Positions 33,127 to 42,178 of a stretch of DNA of 64,000 bases are shown one piece after another. Origin of the DNA: RFXV01 sp038150465 (GTDB taxonomy: Bacteria > Bacteroidota > Bacteroidia > Flavobacteriales > Schleiferiaceae); the NCBI GenBank assembly GCA_038150465.1, contig JAYOTP010000006.1:22300-86299 (forward strand), given 5' to 3'. The translations under genes and the position numbers were made by a program. Position 1 is the stretch's first letter. The number at the start of each line of letters is the position of its first letter. The notes under the pieces are model-generated. The model searched no databases, had not been told where the DNA came from, and saw only the letters and a program-made list of their open reading frames with translations.

Positions 33127-36100
33127 TTGGCCACCATCCTCTCCTCGCGAATTTCATTCGCATCGATCAAGTCTCAGATCGATTACCCCGACTTCATGGA
33201 CATCCAGCTGCAATCCTTTCAGGATTTCTTTCAGTTGGAAACCAAACCAGAGAACCGCCAGTACGAAGGGCTGTTCCGAACTTTTTCAGAAAATTTTCCC
33301 ATCACGGATTCGCGCAATCAATTCGTGTTGGAATTCCTCGACTACTTCGTGGACCCTCCACGCTATTCTGAGGAAGAATGCATCGAACGTGGACTGACCT
33401 TCAGCGTGCCTTTGAAGGCGCGACTGAAGTTGTACTGCACGGATCCTGAACACGAGGATTTTGAGACGATCGTACAGGACGTGTATTTGGGAACGATCCC
33501 CTATATGACCCCAAGAGGAACCTTTATTGTGAACGGAGCAGAGCGCGTGGTGGTCTCGCAGCTGCATCGTTCGCCCGGAGTGTTCTTTGGACAGAGCTAC
33601 CACGCGAATGGTACCAAGTTATACAGCGCACGGATCATTCCTTTCAAGGGTTCCTGGATCGAATTTGCCACGGACATCAACAATGTGATGTACGCCTACA
33701 TCGACCGGAAGAAGAAGCTCCCGCTCACCACCTTGCTTCGTTCCATCGGATACGAAAGAGACAAGGACATACTGGAGATCTTTGACCTGGCCGAGGAGAT
33801 CAAAGTTTCCAAAACCGCTTTGAAGAAAGTGATGGGCCGCAAACTTGCAGCGCGTGTTCTGAAGAGCTGGCTGGAAGACTTTGTGGACGAGGATACAGGA
33901 GAAGTGGTATCCATCGAGCGGAATGAAGTGATCCTCGATCGGGACACGCTGCTCGAAAAGGACCACATCCAGGAGATACTGGATGCGGACGTTCCTACCA
34001 TTCTTCTGCACCGCGAGGACGCAGAGCATGCGGACAACTCCATTATCTACAACACGCTTCAAAAAGATCCGACGAACTCGGAAAAAGAAGCGGTGGAACA
34101 CATTTATCGCCAGCTGAGAAATGCCGAGCCGCCCGATGAGGAGACGGCACGGGGCATCATTGACAAGCTCTTCTTCTCCGAGACCCGATACAATCTCGGC
34201 GAAGTCGGTCGCTACCGTCTGAACAAGAAACTCGAGCTCGAGATCGAAGCCGATGTACAGGTACTGACCAAGGAAGACATCATTCGAATCATCAAATACC
34301 TGATCGAACTGATCAACTCCAAGGCAGAAGTGGACGATATCGACCACTTGAGCAACAGAAGGGTGCGCACCGTTGGCGAGCAATTGGCCAATCAGTTCGG
34401 AGTGGGTCTTTCGCGTATGGCGCGGACCATCAGGGAGCGCATGAATGTGCGTGACAATGAAGTCTTTACTCCGATCGACCTGATCAATGCGAAGACGCTC
34501 TCTTCTGTGATCAATTCGTTCTTCGGTACGAATCAGCTCAGCCAGTTCATGGATCAGACCAATCCGCTGGCCGAGATCACCCACAAGAGAAGGATGTCTG
34601 CACTCGGACCTGGCGGTCTGTCCAGAGAAAGGGCGGGCTTTGAGGTGCGTGACGTGCACTACACGCACTACGGAAGATTGTGTCCGATCGAGACACCGGA
34701 AGGTCCGAACATCGGATTGATCTCCTCTATGTGCGTTTTCTCAAAGGTGAACAAGATGGGCTTCATTGAGACGCCTTATCGAATTGTGAAGGACGGTATC
34801 GTTCAGGTGAACGAGGCACCGAGTTACTTGAGCGCCGAGGAGGAGGAAGCCAAAGTGATCGCTCAGGCCAACGCGCCTATTGACGATCAGGGGAATTTCC
34901 AGAACGAGCGTGTAAAGGCCCGTGATGAGGGCGATTTTCCGCTGGTGGAGCCATCAAGCGTCCAGTACATGGATGTTGCCCCCAACCAGATCGCTTCCAT
35001 TTCTGCCTCGCTGATTCCTTTCCTCGAGCACGACGACGCAAACCGTGCCTTGATGGGATCGAATATGATGCGTCAGGCCGTTCCGCTCATGATCCCGGAT
35101 GCACCTATTGTGGGTACCGGACTCGAGCGCAATGTGGCCCGAGACAGCCGCGTGCTCTTCAATGCAGAAGGAGAGGGTGTGGTCGAATACGTGGACGCTC
35201 AGAAGATCGTCATCAAGTACGACCGTACCGATGAGGAAGAACTGGTGAGTTTTGAGGACGAATACAAGACCTACGATATGGTCAAGTTCCGCAAGACCAA
35301 TCAGGGATCGAGCATTACACTGCGTCCGATCGTCACCAAAGGTCAGCGGGTATCAGCCGGTGATGTGTTGTGTGAAGGCTATGCAACCGAGAAAGGAGAA
35401 CTGGCCATTGGTCGGAACCTTCAGGTGGCTTTCATGCCCTGGAAGGGATACAACTTCGAGGATGCCATCGTGATCAACGAGCGCGTGGTACGGGAAGACA
35501 TCTTCACGTCCATCCATGTGGATGAGTACACCCTTGAGGTGCGCGACACCAAGCTGGGTATGGAGGAACTGACTCCGGACATCCCGAACGTCAGTGAAGA
35601 AGCGACCAAGGATCTGGACGAGAACGGCATCATCCGCGTAGGTGCGGAGATCAAGCCGGGCGACATCCTGATCGGAAAGATCACGCCCAAGGGCGAAAGC
35701 GATCCAACACCAGAAGAAAAACTCCTGCGTGCCATCTTCGGAGACAAGGCAGGGGACGTCAAGGACGCATCGCTCAAGGCAAGCCCCTCTTTGTATGGAG
35801 TGGTCATTGACAAGAAGCTCTTCGCCCGTAGTATCAAGGACAAGCGCCAGCGCTCCATGGACAAGGAGGAACTGGAAGCGCTCGAGGTGCAGCATCAGGA
35901 GGCCATGGCGGCCCTCCGCAAGTTGTTCATGGAGAAGTTGAACGTTCTGATCGCAGGCAAGACCTCACAGGGCATCACCAATGACCTCAATGAGATGGTC
36001 ATTCCAAAGGGTACCAAGTTCACCCAGAAGATCCTCCACGGCATCGAGGACTTCACCCGTATCACGGGGGGAACCTGGACCACAGACAAGGCGAAGAATG

Positions 36101-36936
36101 CACTAATCGAAAATCTGCTGCACAACTACAAGATCAAGGTGAGCGATCTCACTGGGGTCTACCGCAGACAGAAGTTCACCATCACTGTGGGCGATGAACT
36201 GCCTCCGGGCATCATCAAGCTGGCCAAGGTATATGTCGCACAAAAGCGGAAGCTGAAGGTGGGAGATAAGATGGCCGGACGCCACGGAAACAAGGGCATT
36301 GTGGCCAAGATCGTTCGCGATGAGGACATGCCGTTCCTCGAAGATGGAACTCCGGTGGATATCGTACTGAATCCATTGGGTGTGCCTTCGCGAATGAATA
36401 TCGGTCAGATCTACGAAACCGTTCTGGGCTGGGCCGGCAAGAAGCTCGGACGCAAATTTGCGACCCCGATCTTCGACGGAGCATCCATTGACGACATCAA
36501 TCGCTACACCGATGAGGCGGGTGTTCCCCGCTACGGACATACCTATCTCTACGATGGGGGAACCGGTGAGCGTTTCGATCAGCCAGCGACCGTGGGCATC
36601 ATCTACATGCTCAAACTGGGTCATATGGTCGACGATAAGATGCACGCCCGATCGATCGGACCGTACAGCCTCATCACCCAGCAACCTTTGGGAGGTAAGG
36701 CGCAATTCGGTGGACAGCGATTTGGAGAAATGGAGGTTTGGGCCATCGAGGCATTCGGTGCATCGAACATCCTGAGAGAATTACTCACTGTGAAATCCGA
36801 TGACGTGGTCGGTAGGGCCAAGACCTACGAGGCCATCGTCAAAGGAGAACCCATGCCGGAGCCCGGAATACCGGAATCCTTCAATGTACTCCTGCACGAG
36901 CTGCAGGGTCTGGGACTCAAAGTGACACTGGATTAA
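33127..36936 (+). CDS. rpoB: DNA-directed RNA polymerase subunit beta
   Basis: 1269-residue catalytic subunit. The N-terminus (ISFASIKSQIDYPDFMDIQL) matches Bacteroidota RpoB; the annotated start is a TTG at 33127, and no ATG fits better. The rifampicin-binding region NQLSQFMDQTNPLAEITHKR to SALGPGG (about residues 467-495) shows the sensitive-type residues (Q, D, H, S at the E. coli 513, 516, 526, 531 positions). The C-terminus has GDKMAGRHGNKGIV and the final HELQGLGLKV clamp segment. 35 bases separate it from rpoC. Confidence 0.98.
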   Translation: MATILSSRISFASIKSQIDYPDFMDIQLQSFQDFFQLETKPENRQYEGLFRTFSENFPITDSRNQFVLEFLDYFVDPPRYSEEECIERGLTFSVPLKARLKLYCTDPEHEDFETIVQDVYLGTIPYMTPRGTFIVNGAERVVVSQLHRSPGVFFGQSYHANGTKLYSARIIPFKGSWIEFATDINNVMYAYIDRKKKLPLTTLLRSIGYERDKDILEIFDLAEEIKVSKTALKKVMGRKLAARVLKSWLEDFVDEDTGEVVSIERNEVILDRDTLLEKDHIQEILDADVPTILLHREDAEHADNSIIYNTLQKDPTNSEKEAVEHIYRQLRNAEPPDEETARGIIDKLFFSETRYNLGEVGRYRLNKKLELEIEADVQVLTKEDIIRIIKYLIELINSKAEVDDIDHLSNRRVRTVGEQLANQFGVGLSRMARTIRERMNVRDNEVFTPIDLINAKTLSSVINSFFGTNQLSQFMDQTNPLAEITHKRRMSALGPGGLSRERAGFEVRDVHYTHYGRLCPIETPEGPNIGLISSMCVFSKVNKMGFIETPYRIVKDGIVQVNEAPSYLSAEEEEAKVIAQANAPIDDQGNFQNERVKARDEGDFPLVEPSSVQYMDVAPNQIASISASLIPFLEHDDANRALMGSNMMRQAVPLMIPDAPIVGTGLERNVARDSRVLFNAEGEGVVEYVDAQKIVIKYDRTDEEELVSFEDEYKTYDMVKFRKTNQGSSITLRPIVTKGQRVSAGDVLCEGYATEKGELAIGRNLQVAFMPWKGYNFEDAIVINERVVREDIFTSIHVDEYTLEVRDTKLGMEELTPDIPNVSEEATKDLDENGIIRVGAEIKPGDILIGKITPKGESDPTPEEKLLRAIFGDKAGDVKDASLKASPSLYGVVIDKKLFARSIKDKRQRSMDKEELEALEVQHQEAMAALRKLFMEKLNVLIAGKTSQGITNDLNEMVIPKGTKFTQKILHGIEDFTRITGGTWTTDKAKNALIENLLHNYKIKVSDLTGVYRRQKFTITVGDELPPGIIKLAKVYVAQKRKLKVGDKMAGRHGNKGIVAKIVRDEDMPFLEDGTPVDIVLNPLGVPSRMNIGQIYETVLGWAGKKLGRKFATPIFDGASIDDINRYTDEAGVPRYGHTYLYDGGTGERFDQPATVGIIYMLKLGHMVDDKMHARSIGPYSLITQQPLGGKAQFGGQRFGEMEVWAIEAFGASNILRELLTVKSDDVVGRAKTYEAIVKGEPMPEPGIPESFNVLLHELQGLGLKVTLD

Positions 36937-36971
36937 TCAATCGAACTACGAACTTTATAGACGGAGCATAT

Positions 36972-39900
36972 ATGGCACTTGGCAACAAGGATAAGAACGA
37001 CACAGCGCAATCAGGATTCAAATCCATCGTCATCAGCCTGACTTCCCCCGAGGACATTCTGGAAAAGTCCAGCGGAGAAGTACTCAAGCCAGAGACGATC
37101 AACTACAGGACGCACAAGCCCGAGCGGGACGGTCTCTTTTGTGAGAAGATCTTCGGACCTGTCAAGGATTACGAGTGTTTCTGTGGCAAGTACAAACGCA
37201 TCCGTTACCGCGGCATCGTATGTGACCGCTGTGGTGTTGAAGTGACCGAGAAGAAAGTCCGTCGGGAGCGCATTGGACACATCAATCTGGTGGTTCCAGT
37301 GGCGCACATCTGGTATTTCCGTTCCTTGCCAAACAAGATCGGCTACCTCCTGGGGCTTCCCACGAAGAAGCTTGACATGATCATCTACTACGAGCGTTAT
37401 GTAGTGATCCAGGCGGGCAATGCCACCAAGGAAGACGGAAGCGAACTGGAATTCATGGAATTCCTTACCGAAGAGGAATACCTGGAGATCCTCGATCGCC
37501 TTCCACAGGAAAACAATTATCTCGAAGATTCAGATCCCACTAAGTTCATTGCAAAGATGGGTGCCGAGGCATTGGTTGGCTTGTTGAGCCGTCTGGACCT
37601 CGAATCCTTGTCCAACGAACTTCGTCACAAGGCAGCAACAGAAACCTCTCAGCAGAGAAAGCAGGAAGCACTCAAGCGACTGCAGGTTGTGGAGGCCATG
37701 AAAGGCGCGGGATCCACGAATAAGCCGGAGTGGATGATCATGAAGATCGTACCGGTCATTCCACCGGAACTTCGTCCGCTCGTTCCCTTGGACGGTGGCC
37801 GATTTGCAACCTCCGACCTCAATGATCTTTACCGCCGTGTCATCATCCGGAACAACCGCCTGAAGCGACTTCTGGAGATCAAGGCGCCGGAAGTGATCCT
37901 TCGCAACGAAAAGCGGATGCTGCAGGAGTCTGTGGATTCACTCTTTGACAACACCAGGAAATCAAGCGCGGTCAAGACGGAGAGCAATCGTCCGCTCAAG
38001 TCCCTTTCAGACAGTTTGAAAGGAAAGCAGGGACGCTTCCGTCAGAATCTGCTCGGTAAGCGTGTCGATTATTCTGCCCGTTCGGTGATCGTAGTAGGCC
38101 CTGAGATGCCGCTGCACGAATGTGGCCTTCCAAAGAATATGGCGGCCGAGTTGTATAAGCCATTCATCATCCGCAAGCTCATTGAGCGCGGAATCGTCAA
38201 GACGGTCAAATCGGCCAAGAAGATCATCGACAAGAGGGATCCCGTGGTATGGGACATTCTGGAAAATGTCATGAAGGGTCATCCCGTGCTGCTCAACCGA
38301 GCTCCTACCCTGCACCGACTGGGCATTCAGGCCTTCCAGCCAAAGATGATCGAAGGAAAGGCCATTCGCCTGCATCCACTGGCTTGTACAGCCTTCAACG
38401 CAGACTTCGACGGAGACCAGATGGCGGTCCATTTGCCGCTCGGTCCCGCAGCAGTACTTGAGGCTCAGGTGCTCATGCTGGCTTCGCACAACATCCTGAA
38501 TCCGGCCAACGGCTCACCGATCGCAGTACCTTCTCAGGACATGGTCCTCGGCTTGTACTACATGACCAAGGCCCGTAAGGGAACCAAGAAGCATCCAGTA
38601 AAGGGAGAAGGTATGACCTTCTACTCTCCGGAAGAGGTGGAGATCGCCTTCAACGAGCAGCGTGTTGAGAAGCATGCCATCATCAAGGTGAAGGTGCCCG
38701 TTCGGGAAAAGAACGGAGAAGTTCATCCACAGGTCGTAGAGACCACAGTGGGCCGTGTGCTCTTCAACCAGGCAGTGCCTGAAGGAGTGGGCTTCATCGA
38801 CGAAGTCTTGACCAAAAAGGCGTTGAGGAACATCATCGCCCGGATCATCAAACTCACAGATGTGGCTCAGGCTTCCAAGTTCCTGGACGATATCAAGCGC
38901 CTTGGATTCATGACGGCTTTCCGCGGAGGATTGAGTTTCTCTTTGGAAAACATCATCATCCCAGAGGAGAAGATGGACATCATCAACGGAGCCAACGAGC
39001 AGATCGAAGGCATTCTGGGAAGCTACAATATGGGTCTGATCACCAACAACGAGCGATACAATCAGGTGATCGATGTCTGGACCAACGCCAATGCGCGATT
39101 GACCGAAAGGGCCATGCATTATCTGAGCACCGACGATCAGGGATTCAACCCGATCTACATGATGCTCGATTCCGGTGCCCGTGGATCCAAAGAACAGATC
39201 CGTCAGCTCTCGGGCATGCGGGGCCTGATGGCCAAGCCGCAGAAGTCCGGTTCTGGAGGAGGAGAGATCATCGAAAACCCGATCATCTCGAACTTCAAGG
39301 AAGGACTTTCCATTCTGGAGTACTTCATCTCCACGCACGGAGCGCGTAAGGGATTGGCAGATACCGCACTCAAGACCGCAGATGCGGGCTATTTGACACG
39401 TCGTCTTGTGGATGTGGCACAGGATGTCATCATCAATGAAGAAGATTGCGGAACCCTGCGCGGAATCGAAGTGCAGGCGCTGAAGAAGAACGAGGAGATC
39501 GTCGAGCCATTGAGCGATCGAATCGTGGGAAGGGTTTCTTTGCAGGACATCGTTCATCCGAAGACAGGTGATGTACTCGTGGCCTCTGGCGACCTGATCA
39601 GCGATGAAATGGCCTCCCTGGTGGAAGAATCTACCATCGAATCAGTGGAGGTGCGCTCGCCATTGACTTGTGAGACCAAGCGCGGTATTTGTGCCAAGTG
39701 CTACGGACAAAGCCTCTCCACAGGAGGAATGGTCCAGCGAGGAGAAGCCGTCGGGGTGATCGCTGCACAGTCCATCGGAGAGCCCGGAACGCAGCTGACC
39801 CTTCGTACGTTCCACGTGGGAGGAACGGCAGGAAACGTTTCGGAAGAGAACAAACTGATCGCCAAAATGGACGGCAAGATCGAGTTGGAAGATGTGCGCA

Positions 39901-41150
39901 CCGTGGAAAGCAAGGTGGACAAGAACAACCCATCCAACGTGGTCATTGGCCGTACCGGTGAGATGCGTCTGATCGACCCCAAGACGGGTATGAGTCAGGC
40001 CACAGCCATCATTCCTTACGGTTCTGCACTGTTTGTGAAAGACGGTCAGAAACTCAAGAAAGGCGATGTCATTTGTGAATGGGATCCGTTCAACGCNNNN
40101 NNNNNNNNNNNNNNNNNNNNNNNNNNNNNNNNNNNNNNNNNNNNNNNNNNNNNNNNNNNNNNNNNNNNNNNNNNNNNNNNNNNNNNNNNNNNNNNNATCC
40201 CGAGGAAGAGTGCGAAAGCGGGCGATATCACAGGTGGACTCCCTCGTGTGACCGAGCTTTTCGAAGCGCGGAATCCGTCCAACCCAGCCGTTGTCAGCGC
40301 GATCGACGGGATCGTCTCTTACGGAAAGAAGATCAAGCGTGGCAACCGCGAAGTCATCGTTACTCCAAAAGTGGGTGGAGAGGAAGCCCAGAAGAAATAT
40401 CTGGTCAATCTGAAGACACAGGTACTGGTTCAGGAGAACGACTATGTGAAGGCGGGTATGCCTCTGTCTGAAGGAGCCATTACGCCGAATGACATTCTGG
40501 CCATCAAGGGCCCGACTGCTGTTCAGGAATACCTCGTGAATGAAGTTCAGGAGGTCTATCGACTGCAAGGTGTGAAGATCAACGACAAGCACTTCGAAGT
40601 CATTGTCCGTCAGATGATGCGGAAGGTGTCCATTCAGGATCCTGGAGAAACCAAGTTCCTCGAAGGAAATCTCGTGCACAAGAACGACTTCATTGAGGAG
40701 AACGACTGGATCTACGACAAGCTCTTTGTCGAGGATTGCGGGGATTCAGAGAAGCTTCAGAACGGTCAGATCATTTCTGCACGTGAACTGCGCGACGAGA
40801 ACTCCATGTTGAAGCGTTCGGATAAGGCACTGGTTCAGGCACGACCTGCCAACCCGGCCACGGCCACGCCGATCCTTCAGGGAATCACAAGAGCCTCCTT
40901 GCAGACCAAGTCCTTCATCTCAGCGGCTTCCTTCCAGGAAACCACGAAGGTGCTGAACGAGGCGGCTGTAGGTGCCAAACGCGATACTTTGGAAGGACTC
41001 AAGGAGAATGTGATCGTTGGTCACAAGATCCCAGCGGGAACAGGCCTCAAGGCATACGACAAGTACATCGTTGGATCCAAGGCGCTTCTGGAGAAAATGG
41101 AGGCAGAAGCCGAGGGGAGCAGCGAGGAACTGATCGAGCAGGAGGCATGA
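36972..41150 (+). CDS. rpoC: DNA-directed RNA polymerase subunit beta', interrupted by assembly gap
   Basis: The largest RNA polymerase subunit. The first zinc site is in CFCGKYKRIRYRGIVCDRCG (about residues 71-90), the catalytic magnesium motif NADFDGDQM is near residue 475, and the second zinc site CETKRGICAKC near 899. A run of 100 N at 40097-40196 interrupts the gene after CEWDPFN, in the C-terminal part; IPRKSAKAGDITGGLPRVTELFEA resumes in frame. Relatives have some 80-90 residues in this place, so the placeholder is too short and the real gene is longer. The stop overlaps the DUF3467 gene by four bases. Confidence 0.97.
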   Translation: MALGNKDKNDTAQSGFKSIVISLTSPEDILEKSSGEVLKPETINYRTHKPERDGLFCEKIFGPVKDYECFCGKYKRIRYRGIVCDRCGVEVTEKKVRRERIGHINLVVPVAHIWYFRSLPNKIGYLLGLPTKKLDMIIYYERYVVIQAGNATKEDGSELEFMEFLTEEEYLEILDRLPQENNYLEDSDPTKFIAKMGAEALVGLLSRLDLESLSNELRHKAATETSQQRKQEALKRLQVVEAMKGAGSTNKPEWMIMKIVPVIPPELRPLVPLDGGRFATSDLNDLYRRVIIRNNRLKRLLEIKAPEVILRNEKRMLQESVDSLFDNTRKSSAVKTESNRPLKSLSDSLKGKQGRFRQNLLGKRVDYSARSVIVVGPEMPLHECGLPKNMAAELYKPFIIRKLIERGIVKTVKSAKKIIDKRDPVVWDILENVMKGHPVLLNRAPTLHRLGIQAFQPKMIEGKAIRLHPLACTAFNADFDGDQMAVHLPLGPAAVLEAQVLMLASHNILNPANGSPIAVPSQDMVLGLYYMTKARKGTKKHPVKGEGMTFYSPEEVEIAFNEQRVEKHAIIKVKVPVREKNGEVHPQVVETTVGRVLFNQAVPEGVGFIDEVLTKKALRNIIARIIKLTDVAQASKFLDDIKRLGFMTAFRGGLSFSLENIIIPEEKMDIINGANEQIEGILGSYNMGLITNNERYNQVIDVWTNANARLTERAMHYLSTDDQGFNPIYMMLDSGARGSKEQIRQLSGMRGLMAKPQKSGSGGGEIIENPIISNFKEGLSILEYFISTHGARKGLADTALKTADAGYLTRRLVDVAQDVIINEEDCGTLRGIEVQALKKNEEIVEPLSDRIVGRVSLQDIVHPKTGDVLVASGDLISDEMASLVEESTIESVEVRSPLTCETKRGICAKCYGQSLSTGGMVQRGEAVGVIAAQSIGEPGTQLTLRTFHVGGTAGNVSEENKLIAKMDGKIELEDVRTVESKVDKNNPSNVVIGRTGEMRLIDPKTGMSQATAIIPYGSALFVKDGQKLKKGDVICEWDPFNXXXXXXXXXXXXXXXXXXXXXXXXXXXXXXXXXXIPRKSAKAGDITGGLPRVTELFEARNPSNPAVVSAIDGIVSYGKKIKRGNREVIVTPKVGGEEAQKKYLVNLKTQVLVQENDYVKAGMPLSEGAITPNDILAIKGPTAVQEYLVNEVQEVYRLQGVKINDKHFEVIVRQMMRKVSIQDPGETKFLEGNLVHKNDFIEENDWIYDKLFVEDCGDSEKLQNGQIISARELRDENSMLKRSDKALVQARPANPATATPILQGITRASLQTKSFISAASFQETTKVLNEAAVGAKRDTLEGLKENVIVGHKIPAGTGLKAYDKYIVGSKALLEKMEAEAEGSSEELIEQEA
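40097..40196. other. Assembly gap inside rpoC (100 N)
   Basis: Exactly 100 N. Reading frame is kept across it by chance, but the missing stretch is probably about 250 bases judging by the length of Bacteroidota RpoC in this region. Confidence 0.97.
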
Positions 41151-41461
41151 GCCAGGAGACGCCACAGGATGGGCAGATGAACATCGAGATCAAGGAGGAG
41201 GTGGCCGATGGCATCTACTCCAACCTTGCGATCGTCAATCATTCGCCTTCAGAGTTCGTAGTGGACTTCGTTCAAATGATGCCCGGCATGCCCAAGGGAC
41301 GCGTCCGTTCGCGGATCATTCTGTCGCCGCAGCACATGAAGCGCCTGGTGCGTGCCCTTCAGGAGAACATCCAGCGCTACGAAGAGGCCTACGGAACCAT
41401 AGACGAAGGGACGCCACCGACCATGGCGATGCCCTTTGGCGGACCCACTGGCCAAGCCTGA
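41147..41461 (+). CDS. DUF3467 family protein
   Basis: 104 residues. IKEEVADGIYSNLAIVNHSP, FVVDFVQMMPG and VRSRIILSPQHMKRLVRALQEN are the conserved blocks of DUF3467. The family is small, cytoplasmic and of unknown function; it directly follows rpoC in many Bacteroidota, which suggests a link to transcription or simply co-expression. It is coupled to rpoC by an ATGA overlap. Its stop codon is directly adjacent to the stop of the convergent AlbA_2 gene, with no intergenic base. Confidence 0.88.
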   Translation: MSQETPQDGQMNIEIKEEVADGIYSNLAIVNHSPSEFVVDFVQMMPGMPKGRVRSRIILSPQHMKRLVRALQENIQRYEEAYGTIDEGTPPTMAMPFGGPTGQA

Positions 41462-42124
41462 TCAGGCCGGGCAGATCCGGAATTCGTTTTCCGTTCTTTT
41501 GAGCTCAGCCACACCCCAGTGGAGGAAATCTCCGAGGCGTTGCAATGCCTTTCTTCGGGGCCATTTGGACCGTTTGATCAGTGCATTCAAGCGCCATTCA
41601 TCCTCTGACGAAAGCAAGGCCAGCAGCTCCTTGTCGGGCGCAGAAAAAGTGGAGGGGTCGAAAGCGTTTTCAGATCCCCTTCTTTTCCACAGTTCTAGAT
41701 GCAACGGACTGGCGATCATGTTTTCATCGGCCACGCGCACATAAGCCTTTTGATCATTTTCAGGTCCATGTGCCCGGATGAATCCGCTTTTACAGGCATC
41801 TACCTCGGCGCAGACGACTTCAGTTCCTTCTTCGAGCTCCATGATGGTGATGTTCAGATCCACGGCAGGGGAGCAGTACAACTCGGCAGCTCCTTCAAGC
41901 ATATGGATCTCGTCTTCGGGATGAACGCCGACGACCTTCCCGTTGTCCTTCACGCCGATGAGTAACCGTCCGCCCTCCGTATTGGCAAATGCGGACAAAC
42001 TCAAGGCGATCTTCTTTGAATTGTTGATCGCAAACTTGAAGTCCTGGGTCTTGTGTTCCCCTTCCCCGATCCATCGATAAAGGCGATCTTCTGTTTGAGG
42101 TCCGTATTCTCGGTTGAGCTGCAT
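41462..42124 (-). CDS. AlbA_2 (Schlafen-like) ATP-binding domain protein
   Basis: 220 residues from the ATG at 42124 (a GTG two codons earlier is possible). The N-terminal ~125 residues form an AlbA_2 domain: GEGEHKTQDFKF, ALSLSAFANTEGGRLLIGVKDNGKVVG and the strand pattern to AYVRVADENM. The C-terminal ~80 residues resemble a winged-helix (LLALLSSEDEWRLNALIKRS). In Bacteroidota such proteins are often labelled transcriptional regulators or ATP-binding proteins; biochemical role unknown. It is convergent with DUF3467 and divergent from rocD. Confidence 0.78.
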   Translation of the reverse strand: MQLNREYGPQTEDRLYRWIGEGEHKTQDFKFAINNSKKIALSLSAFANTEGGRLLIGVKDNGKVVGVHPEDEIHMLEGAAELYCSPAVDLNITIMELEEGTEVVCAEVDACKSGFIRAHGPENDQKAYVRVADENMIASPLHLELWKRRGSENAFDPSTFSAPDKELLALLSSEDEWRLNALIKRSKWPRRKALQRLGDFLHWGVAELKRTENEFRICPA

Positions 42125-42152
42125 GAGCACAGAGGTTAATGCCGCCTTGCGT

Positions 42153-42160
42153 TAGCTTTG
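42153..42160 (+). promoter_or_regulatory. Bacteroidota -7 element for rocD
   Basis: TAGCTTTG is an exact TAnnTTTG match, 18 bases upstream of the rocD ATG, in the 54-base space between the divergent genes. No TTTG at -33 spacing is seen. Confidence 0.5.
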
Positions 42161-42178
42161 CGGTAAACATAAAGACAA

